From Cristatella mucedo (lineage: Eukaryota; Bryozoa; Phylactolaemata; Cristatellidae): DNA of 64,000 bases. The stretch spans positions 3,244,501 through 3,308,500 of the forward strand of contig WPIO01000005.1 in the NCBI GenBank assembly GCA_009760855.2. The letters run 5' to 3'. The translations under genes were made by a program, and so were the position numbers. Position 1 is the first letter of the stretch, and each line of letters starts with the position of its first letter. Below are positions 1 to 13,500 of this stretch, in pieces. A model generated the notes under the pieces. That model searched no databases, had not been told where the DNA came from, and saw only the letters and a list, made by a program, of their open reading frames with translations.

Positions 1-2540
1 GGCCTGGCCATGTCCCAGGCGCCGGTAGAATTCTGCTTATGAAACGCGTTACCCCGATAGTTCTTTCAGTGCCTGATTACTGATGAATAATCACCCGTGC
101 GTTAAAATCATCTCTGCAAACCTCTCAAGGATTTGTAGAGTGGGGCCGAGAGAGCGTGACCATTGGGTCTACCACGATTAGATCGTCAGGTTGCACGACG
201 TAGAGTGATCTCTGCATAAGCGTACGGTTTTCTGAATCCTCATTTATTTTAAAAGCAGAAAATACTGCCCTCGCAATCAATGTACATCCGGTTTTTTCGT
301 TATTTTTTAGTTTTAAGAGTGATGCTGAAAAAGCTGTTGATTTAATAAGGTTTCTCCTGTGAGGAAAAACAAACTTAAATAAAATATCTGTTAATTTTGG
401 TAGGCTGGCGGCAAAAGAGGGACTGTGAAGCGACACTTTTTCAGTTCTGATTATTGCATGTGTCACACAAAGTCTGTGCAGCAGCGTGATTTGCTATTGC
501 AAATGCTGTGAGCATGATTAGTCTATGGCCCTGGAGATGTGTGGTGAGTTAGAGAATTAGTTCATAAATAGAGCAGCCATGCTGGGGAAGCCGCGCGATC
601 GCCGCTTGAGGCCCATGTCAAAAGCACGATTGTGCTAATAATTATGGCGGCACTGGTCTCTAGGTTTCGCAGCCGGTAAGCAGCCGCGAAACAGCAGAGG
701 AGCTCGCTGACAGTGTAATATCTCACGGGATACGCAGAAATTCAGTGCATTGAAAGATAGCGTTGCAAAAGAATTTCATTTATTGTTTCAGGATTGGACC
801 GAATAGCGACGGCGCTGGCAGTCCCTTGACAACATTCAGTGGCTGTGCGTTTTCAGGCCAGCATCAAGATGAGTGCACACATTCTTCGACGTGTGCTATA
901 TAATCTGCACCAAGTAAAATCATTGAAAGACGCCTGCTTGAGCTGCATATTTTTGTAACTACAGAAAAATTACTTGAAGGATGACACCACTAGAAATTAC
1001 AAATAGTAAAGGCAGCTGTTATTGTGTGGTTGGTTTGGGCCATATACCTATGTTTTAGATATGTGACCATCTTCGGGATATAGAGCAAACGTAGCACAAT
1101 ATGCAAGTTTTCTCTCTGATCTGCTCGCTAGGCACAATGAATTTCGCAGCACGTCCCACTATGCCTCAAGCTCGACATTTGTACTCAACACCTTTCGGTT
1201 CTGCATGACATCACTTTACCCAGTACCCACTTCGCGAATGCTTCATTATAGTTTCGGTGGTGGGTTTGAATTGCCACTCTAACGTACGCAGCGCCAGCAC
1301 AGGGGCCCACAGAATTTCCCTGGCTATAGTTACCCTCCAGCTTCGACAGCTAGTAATGACACTTCGCATCGGCTGTTATTCATGCACCATGGCTGCCAAT
1401 TTCCGATCCTTCGTTCAGCCATCCACCGAAATCCTTACGCTGCAGCGGTATGAGCTCTAGATATTTTCTCCCTTTGATTATAGGAGGCTTCTTCTTAGTC
1501 TAAGCAAGGAGGCTTCTTCTTAGTCTACGCATCTTGTCCACGATTTATTACTAACCGGTCGTGGGCCACTGCTTCCCGACCTGGCAGATTTACGCCTACC
1601 TTCGGTCTGGCAGTCTTAGGTCCAATGTAGTTGCAATAGAATTCTGCTTTGGCAGTGTGGCTTCTGAACACAGCCTCAAGATCGGTTTCTAGGGCTGGTT
1701 ATTTTTCTTAAATGTGCTCATAATTTTAGAGATGCAAAGAATTTTTCTTTGGATGTACAACATGGCCTTAACTCGCCTTGGCGAAAAGCTTCAGGCACTC
1801 CAAGTGGTAATTATCAGTTTTTTTTAAAGAGTTTAAAGTAGAATTCCTGTGGGAGAACTTCCGTAGTGCAGCTTTCAGGTATTTTCCTGAAAGACTATCC
1901 AATTTTTAGACACGCCAGACTTCGCACCAAAGTCGAAAAATTGCAGTCGTTTTTAAAAAGGGGCCATTTATTTTTTGTAGAGGTATTTCAAATTTAAAAT
2001 GTTTAACGAGGTCGTTCTAGTGGACGAATCTAGAAAGATCTGCCATGCGGGCGCTTAGGTGGGCGGCTTTAAGATCTCAACAATTGAGGTTACTAACTTT
2101 GTTTAGACGGGCATTAAAACTCGTTTGAAAGCTAAAATTACATATCTTTCATTTTGCAGCTTCCTCTGTTTAGCTGCAGTGCTTTTTTTTAAAGAGCGTT
2201 GTTACAACGGACGTCTGTCGCATAAACGAAACTTAAGTAGCAGGTGAGCCCCTTGATCGATACTGGAAAGGCTGGCGCCTCGAAGCTACTGCAACGATTC
2301 GTAGAAGCAGCTCAGATACTCGTCGGTAAGAAAACAAAAGTAGGACGAAACCGTCAAAATTGAAGGATGCTGGCCGAGACCTATCAGCTCTGCTGCGATC
2401 GGCTGTAAGCTCTTGGAATTCGAATGTTTCCTAGCAAGCGTGCATTGGGGCCATTTCATAAAGGTAGCCAATCGATGTGACATAGCTTTCCCACGAAACG
2501 TTAGGTTGAATAGATTCCGTGGTTACTCCTTTTTTGTGGT
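1..2540. other. Intergenic DNA, nothing recognised
   Basis: No exon, RNA gene or clear repeat was recognised. The short reading frames here lack conserved motifs, and the base composition looks like ordinary AT-leaning non-coding DNA. Confidence 0.5.
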
Positions 2541-2559
2541 ACTTAACTTTGCCTACGTT

Positions 2560-3066
2560 CAATACAGGGAAGAGCTTGCTCGAAAACATGGGCACCACCT
2601 ACTTATCAGATCTACCACCCCCCAAACCAGGCTAGGCATTATACCACCAGTTTTCGGAATCTAATCATTTGCCCATACCTCGTACGAACCTCAAATCCTT
2701 TGGAGACCTCACGACTTTAGTTCCTATGTTCCTCTGCTCTCAAAGCTTGGTGGAACTCACCTCCGAATTGCGTCAAATCCCTGACTGGAGCACATTTAAA
2801 AAGAAACTAAAAATACATGTATATCACAGCATTTGGTGGGTCCGTGCGATTCGTCCTTTGTTTGCTTACGCGTGCTGACACGGTGTATGCTGCCACTAAT
2901 CATATTTGCATGCTGACCTAGTGCATATCACCCATAACCATGTTATACTTGTGGTCATTGAGCATGCTATCACTAGCCATTCGATGGTGCTTCATTAGCA
3001 GCAAACGCAAAGTGCCTAGAAAGAGATTAAGTTCTGAGGTCGCTATATCAAATGTATTATTATTGC
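2560..3066 (+). mobile_element. L2/CR1-type LINE, decayed 3' fragment
   Basis: Similar to the C-terminal RT region and 3' end of the other copies: NLKSFGD, then a 3' end with AAAGTGCCTAGAAAGAG and a short ATT tail. It has frameshifts and mismatches and is 5'-truncated. It lies downstream of the FDFT1 stop. Confidence 0.75.
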
Positions 3067-3861
3067 CCCTTTCTCATAAATCAGTTCGAACGCTAGAGCG
3101 ATGAAGTCTGGCTCTATCAAACCTTGGCCAGCAACCCGGCAGAAAAAATCCTCAATACAAGAACCGCAGGCAGTCAAGCATTATTGAGACAAGCTAAGCA
3201 TAACAAATTAATAATCAAATACTAATGCATACATGAAGACCAAAACCATGACTAAAATACATGAGGTGCCTAATTATCACACCTAGGGAGCGGCAAATTT
3301 AGCTCCAAATGCTACTGTAATTCAAGTCCTATTTGCCGACATGCCTATCAGCCTAATAAAGGTGTCGAACCTACTACCCTAGTTTTGAAGAGCAGACATC
3401 TTAACATTGAATCACGAAATGGTGCTTTAAGGTGCATTTTCTTGGAGGTGTTCGTATGTTTTACAAGGCACGAGATAGCTCAGCGCTCCTGTGCTTCGGT
3501 GTCTGTCGCCTGGGCGACGCCAGGTGAGTTTGAGCGTGAGGCAAAGGGAGCTCTAGAGCTCACCGATTACGGAATTATCACCGTATTTGCCACAGAAATA
3601 CGACTAGGTAAACAGACATTCTAGTGCAAACCAAAGCCAGTCGCCGCGGTAATCTTAGCATTCACTCTCCTGGTCACCCTCCTGCTTGTTCCCTTTCGGC
3701 ACGCGACTAGACATCAAAATCAGGCGGCTTTTCAATAAGCCATAACTGGTGCCCACCACGTGCTCGTAAATTCGGCTTAGTACTGACGGCCTAGTATATG
3801 TACTGACATCAAACCACTTGCCTAACATTGAAAGGCTGATACTTCGTAAACAGATTCGGTA
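3067..3861. other. Intergenic DNA downstream of FDFT1, nothing recognised
   Basis: No conserved frame or repeat was recognised between the decayed LINE and the candidate FDFT1 polyadenylation signal. Confidence 0.45.
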
Positions 3862-3867
3862 TTTATT
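3862..3867 (-). terminator. Candidate polyadenylation signal for FDFT1
   Basis: AATAAA on the minus strand, about 495 bases after the FDFT1 stop codon. The hexamer is common by chance in AT-rich DNA, so this is only a candidate 3' end. Confidence 0.3.
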
Positions 3868-4361
3868 CTTGAAATAGTACTGCAAGTTAGTAAGTCGCAG
3901 ATGACTGGTGCAATAGATTCTTTCTTTGAAAAATCTATGGCAGTCTGTGAAAGTTGTACAGCAGCTCATGAAAGACGTTTCCGATCAGCGAGATCGTGAC
4001 GATTAGTGATGAACGGCCCAACTCTTAAGCACCAGATAGTGCATACCCCTCTGAACCAGACTTTAGATTCTGGTTCCTACGTCAGTTTATCAACCCAATG
4101 TTGGCGTATCTGACCTACAGGATTCAACGTGATAGATCTAGTATTTCTAGAAGGATCACACGAGCACCTTTCACTGCATCATAACGAGAGGTTGTTCATC
4201 CTCCAGCCAAAAGTGAATGACATGACAATGATCAACGCCTGTGGACGGAGACGTGAAAGATAATAGTACGATGGGAAAACGTGTGGTTGTATCGGCACCG
4301 CATCGATGACGAATGCTACTGAAGTAACTGTCGTGAGCCAACGTTAAACTATGGTCCCATT

Positions 4362-4565
4362 TCAGTCACGATCAAGTAAACTCGAAAGCCAATTCCAGTA
4401 GTGCCACAGCAGGGCGCAAACCATCATTGCAAGAGACACATAAAGTGGAAAGTATAATTCCGTCGTCTTGTAGACAGTTGCAGCCGAGGTGAGAGCTAAA
4501 GCTTTCGATGTTACGTCTGCTGTGCGAGATATACTGGGATCAAGAGGCGGAATCCTCTGTTCTAT
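4362..4565 (-). CDS. FDFT1: FDFT1 exon 8 (membrane anchor and stop)
   Basis: This exon is too short to stand out by length. It follows a TTTTTTCAG acceptor in phase 0, matching exon 7. It encodes [11 protein letters not shown], a variable linker, then the hydrophobic run [20 protein letters not shown], ending in LLDRD and TGA at 4364-4362. The IP-DP start and the terminal helix fit the ER anchor of squalene synthase. Confidence 0.9.
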   Translation of the reverse strand: MEQRIPPLDPSISRTADVTSKALALTSAATVYKTTELYFPLYVSLAMMVCALLWHYWNWLSSLLDRD

Positions 4566-7500
4566 CTGAAAAAATAAAATACACTAATGAAGAACTCATG
4601 TTTTCAAAACTTTCCCGATATTATATGCTACGATACATTAGACAATAATAATAATAATAATAATAATGCACTTTATAAAGCACCTTCAGATAACTCAATC
4701 TCTCTCTAGGCGCTTTACATTTGCTGCAAAGGGAAACACAATTGAATGGTGACTAATACCATGCTTGATAAGCAACATGAATAACATGGTTAGGGCTGAC
4801 ATGCACATGGTCAGCATGCAAGTGTGGCTAGTGGCAGCATGCACAGTGTCAGCATGCATAAGCCCATCAAGGACGAATCACAGGGACCCACTAAATGCTG
4901 TCCTAAATAGGTGTGTTTGTAAGTTCTTTTTAAATGTGGTCAAGTCAGGGGATATTGTGACGCAAGTCGGGAGGGAGTTCTGGGCTTTGGGAGCATACGA
5001 ACTAAATGCACGGTCTCCAAAGGATTTGAGGTTTGTACGAGGTATTGGTAAACTGTTCGATTCCGAAAGGCATGTAGTACGATGCTTGGCCTGCTGGGGA
5101 AGTAGATCTGAGAGATAGGCTGGCACCAAAGAATGAAGTGACCTAAAAGTGAGCGACAAAACCTTGAAGTCGATGCTTTGCTTGACTGGGAGCCAGTGCA
5201 GGTCGGCGAGAAGTGGAGTGATGTGGCAATTGCGACGCTCACGACAGACAAGCCTAGCTGCGGAGTTTTGCACCAGCTGTAATCGCCTGATTGCACATGC
5301 CGGTAGGCCAGCAAGCAGAGAGTTATAGAAGTCAAGACGGGATGTCACGAATGCATGGACCCCTTAGACGTGGTATCCTTATCTAAACAAGCCCAAATTT
5401 TAGCAATATTATGTAGCTGAAAGTAGGCAGACTTGACTGTGGAGCTGATATGGTCGTCTAACGAGAGGTCACTTTAGAACATGACACCAAGATTTCGAGC
5501 TGATTCAACAGGAGACATGCTGGCAGAGCCACTTTTGAGCATTAGCCTTTCCAATTTCTGAATCACACTGGGTTTGCCCATAACTAGTAAATTAGTTTTA
5601 TCGTCGTTTAGTTTTAGAAAATTTGCTGCCATCCATGTGCGAATGTCATCAATACATGCAGCGAGTTGAGACAATTCGAGGTGCTCGAAGGCTGGGAGGG
5701 ATCAAAGCAAAGGTACAACTGAGTGTAATCCACATAGAAGTGAGAGCCTAGCTTGTGCTTGGCAATCACATCAGCAAGACATATAAAAACTTAATTACCT
5801 TGCCCAAAAAATGCCGAAAAATAGCCAACAGGTTATTCATACTTGTAGCCTCGAACATGAGTCGAACTGCTTCACCTTTGCGTATCTTCACAACCCCTCG
5901 GAAGACCTGTTGGTTACTATAGCACCTCTCCAACGTAGCCACGGCCATAACCTAGACAAATAAGCATAAAAAACAACGTGACTCAATGCTCAGATCAACC
6001 AGGAGAACTGCAACTTTTCATTTAACAGGCAGATGTCACCATGACACAACCAAAAAAGTTTATCTGAATCGCAAGAAGGAAACAAGACCTCATTCACATA
6101 CCTGAGGAATGGCACAAAAGTTGAATACACTCTGGTTGTGTATACGTGACATGTATTTGATTACGTCCGGAACGTGCTGCAGTGCATTCGTGATGAGCTC
6201 GTTCAGGCATGCCACTGCTTGGCCGGATTTACCCGGCTGCTTAAAGTCCGAGAGACTCTGACCATGCTTGGACCACACCTACAGTGAACAGCAAACGTCG
6301 AGTAAAATGGCAGACCTGAGCCAACTGCTGTAACCAAGGTCAAGATTTGAACAATCATCCCGATGAAGTTACAAAGTGAAGCATGCAACATAAAAACAGA
6401 ACTGAACCAGAAGCATTGTCCTACGACCTCCGACCCTAGGTTGTGAGTTCGAATCCTGCAATGGGCAATCCTTTATTGCCACCTGCAAGTGGTGGGTGGC
6501 AATAGCATTTAAGGCTCTTCAGCCACTATACACAAGGAGGCTGTTAAATCAGCCAGTATTTTATGTACACGTGCCGTCACACGTTTGAGCAAGTTCTAGA
6601 AAAGGGGAAATTCTTATTATTAAGACTTCTCCTGACGGGATGACCCAGAAGCAACATATCATACTACTCCTGTATCGACCCTAACTAAACAAAGTAGTTC
6701 CCACCACATTCAGGCACAGGTTTAAATTCTTTATGAAGTGGAAAAATATGCTAAACAAGGTACAAGTATCAAAAAGCTAAAGCACAATTGTCTGCACTGA
6801 GATATTTCTAAGAGAGCTGGTTTGGATGACTTCTTTTTCCACCAAAATTGAAGTAAAAAAGGGTAAAGCAAAGATTAGCAAATTTAACAGCTTCATTCAT
6901 ATAGCAGCAGTCGAACCATAACGGCTATCACCTCTGCCTCCTGCAGGCAATTGAGGATTGCCTGCTGGAAGACTAGAACCCAAGAACTAGGTCGTGAAGT
7001 GCTTTACTATATTTTTTCTCGGCTATGACGGTCAAATAACTAAGGAAAGCTGAGAGATGAGCAAAGCAAAGAAGATTTCTGCCTTCAGGAAAGGAAAAAC
7101 TTTCGGGCTGCATTTGACAGCCTAAATTAGGGAATGCATTGCAAGATCGGTTATGATTTCTGAGCAGTGCGTATGCTATAACATTAAGGAACAATTGCAA
7201 CTCGGTACGATGGAAAGGAGAAAATATCGGGACGGCAGAGCCATTAAACGCAAGCCATGAAAAACCGATTGGCTCCAACGAAGTGTGGCTAGGATGCTTA
7301 AACTTCCGACAGGGCTTAAGCTTCGCAAATTAAACACTCTTGGTAGTTATGCCAGCAAGGTATACACTTCAGGTTTGCTTATCGCAAGCATTTGCTTTCT
7401 AAAAAGCAAAAATTCGGAGTCACCTGTAATGGGCTAGGGACCATGCTCACTCGACCTTGGCTGATGGCAGTGAGTTATGTCGATTAATTAATTCTAGTTC

Positions 7501-10500
7501 ACTCTTTTCAATTATGATTGGAGAGCTGCTTGTGAAGCAGTATATTGTTGAAGCATACAACGATATTAAGAATAATAATACCATACCATATACCGCACAG
7601 CACCATCAGAAAACATAATCTCTTTCTGGGCAACTAACGTAAAGTTTGGCAGTGGAGGAATGATGGTGCTGAGGCTCATGCAGAGCAATCATCGCATTGA
7701 ACCATATCAAGTGTAATGCCCACGAGAAGGCTAGATTTAATGTGGCACACAGGATAACGATCCTAAGAACATTACACGATAGATAAGAGAACTTTTCGAT
7801 AATGGTTATGATCACGGGTATCCTCCACTGACTGTATTGTAATGGCCTAGCATAATCCCTGATATGAATGCTATAAAAAAGCCTGTATGTTGCTTTGAAG
7901 CAAAACATTATGTCGCCACTGTTTGTACCAACTAAGGAAATCTTATTTAAGTCAAGGATCTACGTCAATGCTGGCAAGAAATTGCTCTGGAATTGTGCAC
8001 GAGGATCGTGACCCCCACGCCTACTTGCATTCAGGAAGTGATTAGAAATAATGGCAGTGCCACTTCACATTAGCCTGCCCAAGTCATTTAGCAATTCAAA
8101 GCAAATTGCGCAATATTTATACCTATCACCAGGGCCGTATCGCATTCAAAGTAATGCGTCGTGAAAGTAGTAAGCATGAATTAGGGAGAAAGCTGCAAAC
8201 TTTCCGACAAGTATGTCGCTTTGCCTAAACTAACGATGCCCCTGCATAATCACGGGTATGCGTTTCTCAAATCAACCCAGCAATGCATGATCTGTCAGCA
8301 AACATTTGCTGCCTATACTGGGTAAGGATTTATCTAAATATTATGGACGAAGTGAACGTGGTTGTTGGGGCAACTGGCCTTGAGATGCCCGAAGTATCAA
8401 CACTTACAATGTTTTGTCACGACGACATGCACATGCTGATTGGGGCTATGTAGATGCAACTGCTGCCGAAAGTATATGGAGATTGACCGAGTAGATTTCT
8501 GATTCAGCAAGTGATGCCAGGTTAGGTATATTTAGCATAGGGAATGCATCTGCAAGTTTTGGTTGTTTGCCTATTCTCTCAGAGAATAGCTTGTTCCACT
8601 TTGGGGTCTGCCATTCACTTCTCAAGTCCAGCCGAGAACAGGTTAATGGGACTAGTGGCTTATACTATCAGATGTGCAGCAGTAGAATGGGAACGACGTG
8701 CCAAGGCGGTTACACAGGAGTTGGTCCTAACGTGTCTATTATAAAGCTTCCAACTGCCTAGCAACAACGTGGACGTGTGTGGGTGGGAGATATGACTCGA
8801 ATTGATCACCGATACCAATGAATTTCAGTCTTAGGACGAAACGCTGGTTATTAAACATTCGGCATTTAGAAAAAGTTAAGCACCGTAGACAGACACATTT
8901 TTTTAACATGGGGGCTAAGGGGACATTGAAGTAGTGACATGGCATGACCAGCTAAAAAAACTACTGATTCCTTGAGTGCATCGCTTACAACCTAATATGC
9001 AACTGGCAGGTAACTGTATATAATACTGACAGCATATATTACTCTTGCTCACAGCCACACAAGACCTTTCATATATTTATTCATATATACCATTGACTAC
9101 ATGTGACTGCTGCAAATGGTAAAAGCCTTTAAATTATTAGCGTGGAAGCCTCACAAGATGAAGAACCATATGAGCTACGGACGGTGCCAAACAGTCTCTG
9201 AAAAGCCAGGATTAATGGCAACTGTAAGCAAAGCGTGTACATACTGATTTTGGCCAGAAAACACGTCCTTGGTTTATGTCATCCAGATAGTCGCGTATGA
9301 TGTTGGTCTTTTGTAGGAAGAGACCCATCGAGTTAGCCAGCTTCTCGTCCTCACCGACGATCTCATCTTCAAGTTTCGATGCAGAAAACAGACGAGACAG
9401 ACCTATGCCGACTAGACCGGCCACATAGTGGCAATACTGCAAATAAGAAGGAACATGATCAATTTAAGTAATTCCAGGCATCTTGAAAATGAGATCAAGA
9501 AAAGAAAACAAACAATTCATATGTTATGTTAAGTTCAAATAAGACAAATAACCTTCGACCTTTAACTAGAATATGCAAACTGCTTTTTTGCTAGTGTATT
9601 AGATAATAGCAGATTTATCAAATAGTCCAAACACTGCAAGCATTCCTTTTCCCACGTCACTCAATGATGTATACTGAGGATGAGGCTGGGGGTATTTGTA
9701 AGGTTTTTCTTACCTACACCTGCAGCACACACCAAGCCCAGAGTTCTAAGGTCACACAGACTAGGCAAGTACATCGACAGGCTTTTGAATTACAGTCAGA
9801 CCCCTGGCTTACTACGGTTCGACAAAGGAAAATTCAGAGATATGAACTCAGCAACGTTCACGGGAAGAAAATCAAAAATTCAAAATGTATCCAATGAAAC
9901 TTTCAAAATCCTCGTGATCAGTACATTTGACAACGTCGCAAACAGTAGGGAGGAAACAACGTCTTACAGCTAGCTATATACCGTGGGTACTCATGGTTCT
10001 CTTTTTGACTACAACCACCAGCTTCTACATGCCCAAAAATACTCCAGATTATGGTAGGTACACATAATCTTATTTACTTGTTCTCATTTATTTCTTATTT
10101 GTTACGTTTTTGTAGAAAAAATTCAATTCGTTTTATATGTCCATGTGTTCGACAGAACGTACAGTATAGTAGAACGTATCAAATACCATTCTCGACTGAA
10201 GAGAATTCGATTTACGACAGGTTTTCGGGTCCCTATCGATTTCGTAAGTCTGGAGGGGGCTGACTGTACATCAAACAGTAAATAAACAGAACCACACCAC
10301 GTCACAGTAAGCGCGACTGACTGCATTAGCAAGCATAAACAAATGGGTGAGACACACGCAAAACACCAGCCACACAGATAGAATGCCAGACACAGTTCAA
10401 GTGTGTTACAAATGTGTTTCAAGTATTAAAGATGCTAGAATATGAATCACCAGGGCAGGCATGGTATTAAAACAAATGAGCATCGTGACATACTTCATTC

Positions 10501-13500
10501 CACTCTTCTTCGGTGTCCAGTTCTCTCTCGAAAAACACTGTCATCCCTTCTCCCATGCGCCGACAAATGTCGCTGATGATGTTACGGTATAGTGGATCTA
10601 GGCTTCGGAATTCGAGTGAGATCTAAGAATACAAACAGATAGCTAACAAGTACAAAGTTATAATGGAGACCAGGTTCACTGGACTTGGCAGGGATCTAAG
10701 TGGGCATTAACATGCAACTAATGGCAGGAACCTGAGTGGGCATTAACAAGCAACTCACCGCTGGAAAATCTTCAAGGACAACCCTATCCTTTTCTTTACT
10801 CTCAGTAAAATTCCAAGTAGGCTCATACAAATGTGTATAGAAACTCTTTAGCATTGGCACCTTTACAGGCAACGGAATTGTCATGTCATCTTCTACTGTG
10901 TCGAGTGCCCTAAGCACCAAGTAGAAGATGCACACGGCATGCCTGCAACAACAGTAAAGACATCCATAAAATGGGCCTATGGCTGCACGAATGGGGTAAT
11001 ACTGACCACGGCCTAAGCCAGCCACCACCAGATCAGAGGACACGAAAATGCTATAAAAAGGGTAGAACAGAAATAGATCTTACCTCAGCTCACCATCCAG
11101 AGCTTGTATAACGGCTGCAAAGCTCCGACTGGTGAGTCTTAAATAATGGTAACACTTTCTCAGAGTTGGCGTCATCTCATCCTGAAACAGAGTATCGCGA
11201 AACTTAAAGGATGCTTGAGAAATTTAATGTAAAAGTAAATGCAGCTGCTGAGTAATCAGAACTGAAAAACTGCACTGTGTATGGGCAGGAATAATAATAA
11301 TAATAATAATAATAATATTGCACTTGATAAAGCGCCCTCAGAGAACTTAATCTCTTTCTAGGCGCTTTACATTTGCTGCAAAGTGATACGCAATAGAATA
11401 GTAAGTAAAATCATACTTGAAAAACAAACAAAATGAATAACGTGGTTAGGGGTTACATGCACTGGGTCAGCATGCAAATGTGGTTAGTGGCAGCATGAAC
11501 AGTGTCAGCACGCATAAGCACATCGAGGACGAATCACAAGGACCCACTAAATGCTGTCCTAAATAGGTATGTTTTTAAGTTTCTTTTAAATGTGGTCAGG
11601 TCAGGGGATGTTCTGATGCAGGTCGGGAGGGAGTTCCAGGCTGTGGGAGCATACGAGCTAAATGCACGGTCTCCAAAGGATTTAAGGTTTGTACGAGGTA
11701 TTTCTAGACTGTTGGATTCCGAAAAGCGAGTGGTACGATGCTTTGCCTGATGGGGTAGTATATCTGAAAGATAGGCTGGAGCCATAGAATGAAGAGACCT
11801 AAAAGTGAGCGACAAAACCTTGAAGTCAATCCGTTGCTTGACTGGTAACCAGTGCAGGTCGGCGAGAAGTGGAGTAATGTGGCAACTGCGACGCTCACGA
11901 CAGACAAGCCTAGCTGCAGAGTTTTGCACCAGCTGCAATCGCCTGATCGCACATGCTGGTAGGCCAGTAAGCAGTGAGCTGCAGAAGTCGAGACGAGATG
12001 TCACGAATGCATGGACCAACTTGGACGTGGTATCCTTATCTAAACAATCCCTAATTTTAGCAATGTTATGAAGCTGAAAATAGGCTGATTTGACTGTGGA
12101 GCTGATGTGGTCGTCTAACGAGAGGTCGCTTTGGAATATGACACCTAGATTTCGAGCTGATGCAACTGGAGATATGCTGGCAGAGCCAATTTTGAAAGTC
12201 AGCCTTTCCAATTTCTGAATAACACTAGGTTTGCCCATAACTAGTAAGTTAGTTTTATCATCGTTTAGTTTTAGAAAATTTGCTGCCATCCATGATCGGA
12301 TGTCATCAATGCATGCAGCAAGTGAGTTGAGAGAATTTGAGGTGCTCGAAGGCTGGGAGGGATCAAAGCAAAGGTACAACTGAGTGTCATCCGCATAAAA
12401 GTGAAAGCCTAGATTGTGCTTGGCAATCACATCAGCGAGAGGGAGAGTATAAACGGTGAAAAGGACCGGACCTAGCACAGAGCCCTGAGGTACTCCATAT
12501 TTTAGAGGTTCTTCAGATGATCTTTGCAATTGCATTTCCCAAGACTACAGAAAATTCAGCAAAGAAAAGGTAAAATTATAAGTTCACTTTAATGCCACTA
12601 CTTTGTGGGTGCAAGAGTATGTGTGCAGTCCGGATGGCATGGCAATCAAAAAATATTGCCACGGCTTAGCCCGAGGTGAGCATGCGTTGTGCCGACCCTG
12701 GGGTACGGTGGCAGCATATTTGGAATGCCACTTAAATTTCCATCTTATCCTTTGAGCTATGAAGACACAGTAATAGCAGACTGACTAGCTAAAGTTGAGG
12801 TGATGATGGGAGCACATCCTGTGTTCGGATACCTGTACTGCTTTACAAACCGAGTACGATAATTCCACAAAATACGAACGTTCATACTCCCAACACAAAA
12901 AACACTCATCATGCTATATGCAAAAATAGATTTGCTTGCCTGTTGATTAATTCGTTCAACATACTGCTTGCTGGCCTACCGGCATGTGCAATCAGGCGAT
13001 CACAGCTGGTGCAAAACTCCGAAGCTAGGCTTGCCTGTCGTGAGCGTTGCAGTTGCCACATCACACCACTCTTCACCGACCTGCACTGGCTCCCAGTCAA
13101 GCAAGGCATCGACTTTAAGGTTTTGTCGCTCACTTTTATGTCATTTCATTCTTTGGTGCCAGCCTATCTCTCAGATCTACTGCCCCACCAGGCCAAGCAT
13201 CGTACCACCCGCTTTTCGGAATCCAATAGTTTACCAATACCTCGTACAAACCTCAAATCCTTTGGAGACCGTGCATTTAGTTCGTATGCTCCCAAAGCCT
13301 GGAACTTCCTCACGACTGGCGTCAGAACATCCCCAGACTTGACCACATTTAAAAAGAACTTACAAACACACCTACTTAGGACAGTATCTAGTGGGTCCCT
13401 GTGATTCGTCCTTTATGTGCTTATGCATGGTAACACTGTGCATGCTCCCACTAACCACATTTGCATGCTGACCCTGTGCATGTCACCCCTAACCACGTTA

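Noticed and set aside
11534-12535. 333-codon frame as a host gene
   Set aside because: It is the second half of a LINE reverse transcriptase with the family 3' end and (AAT)n tail, repeated elsewhere in the window.
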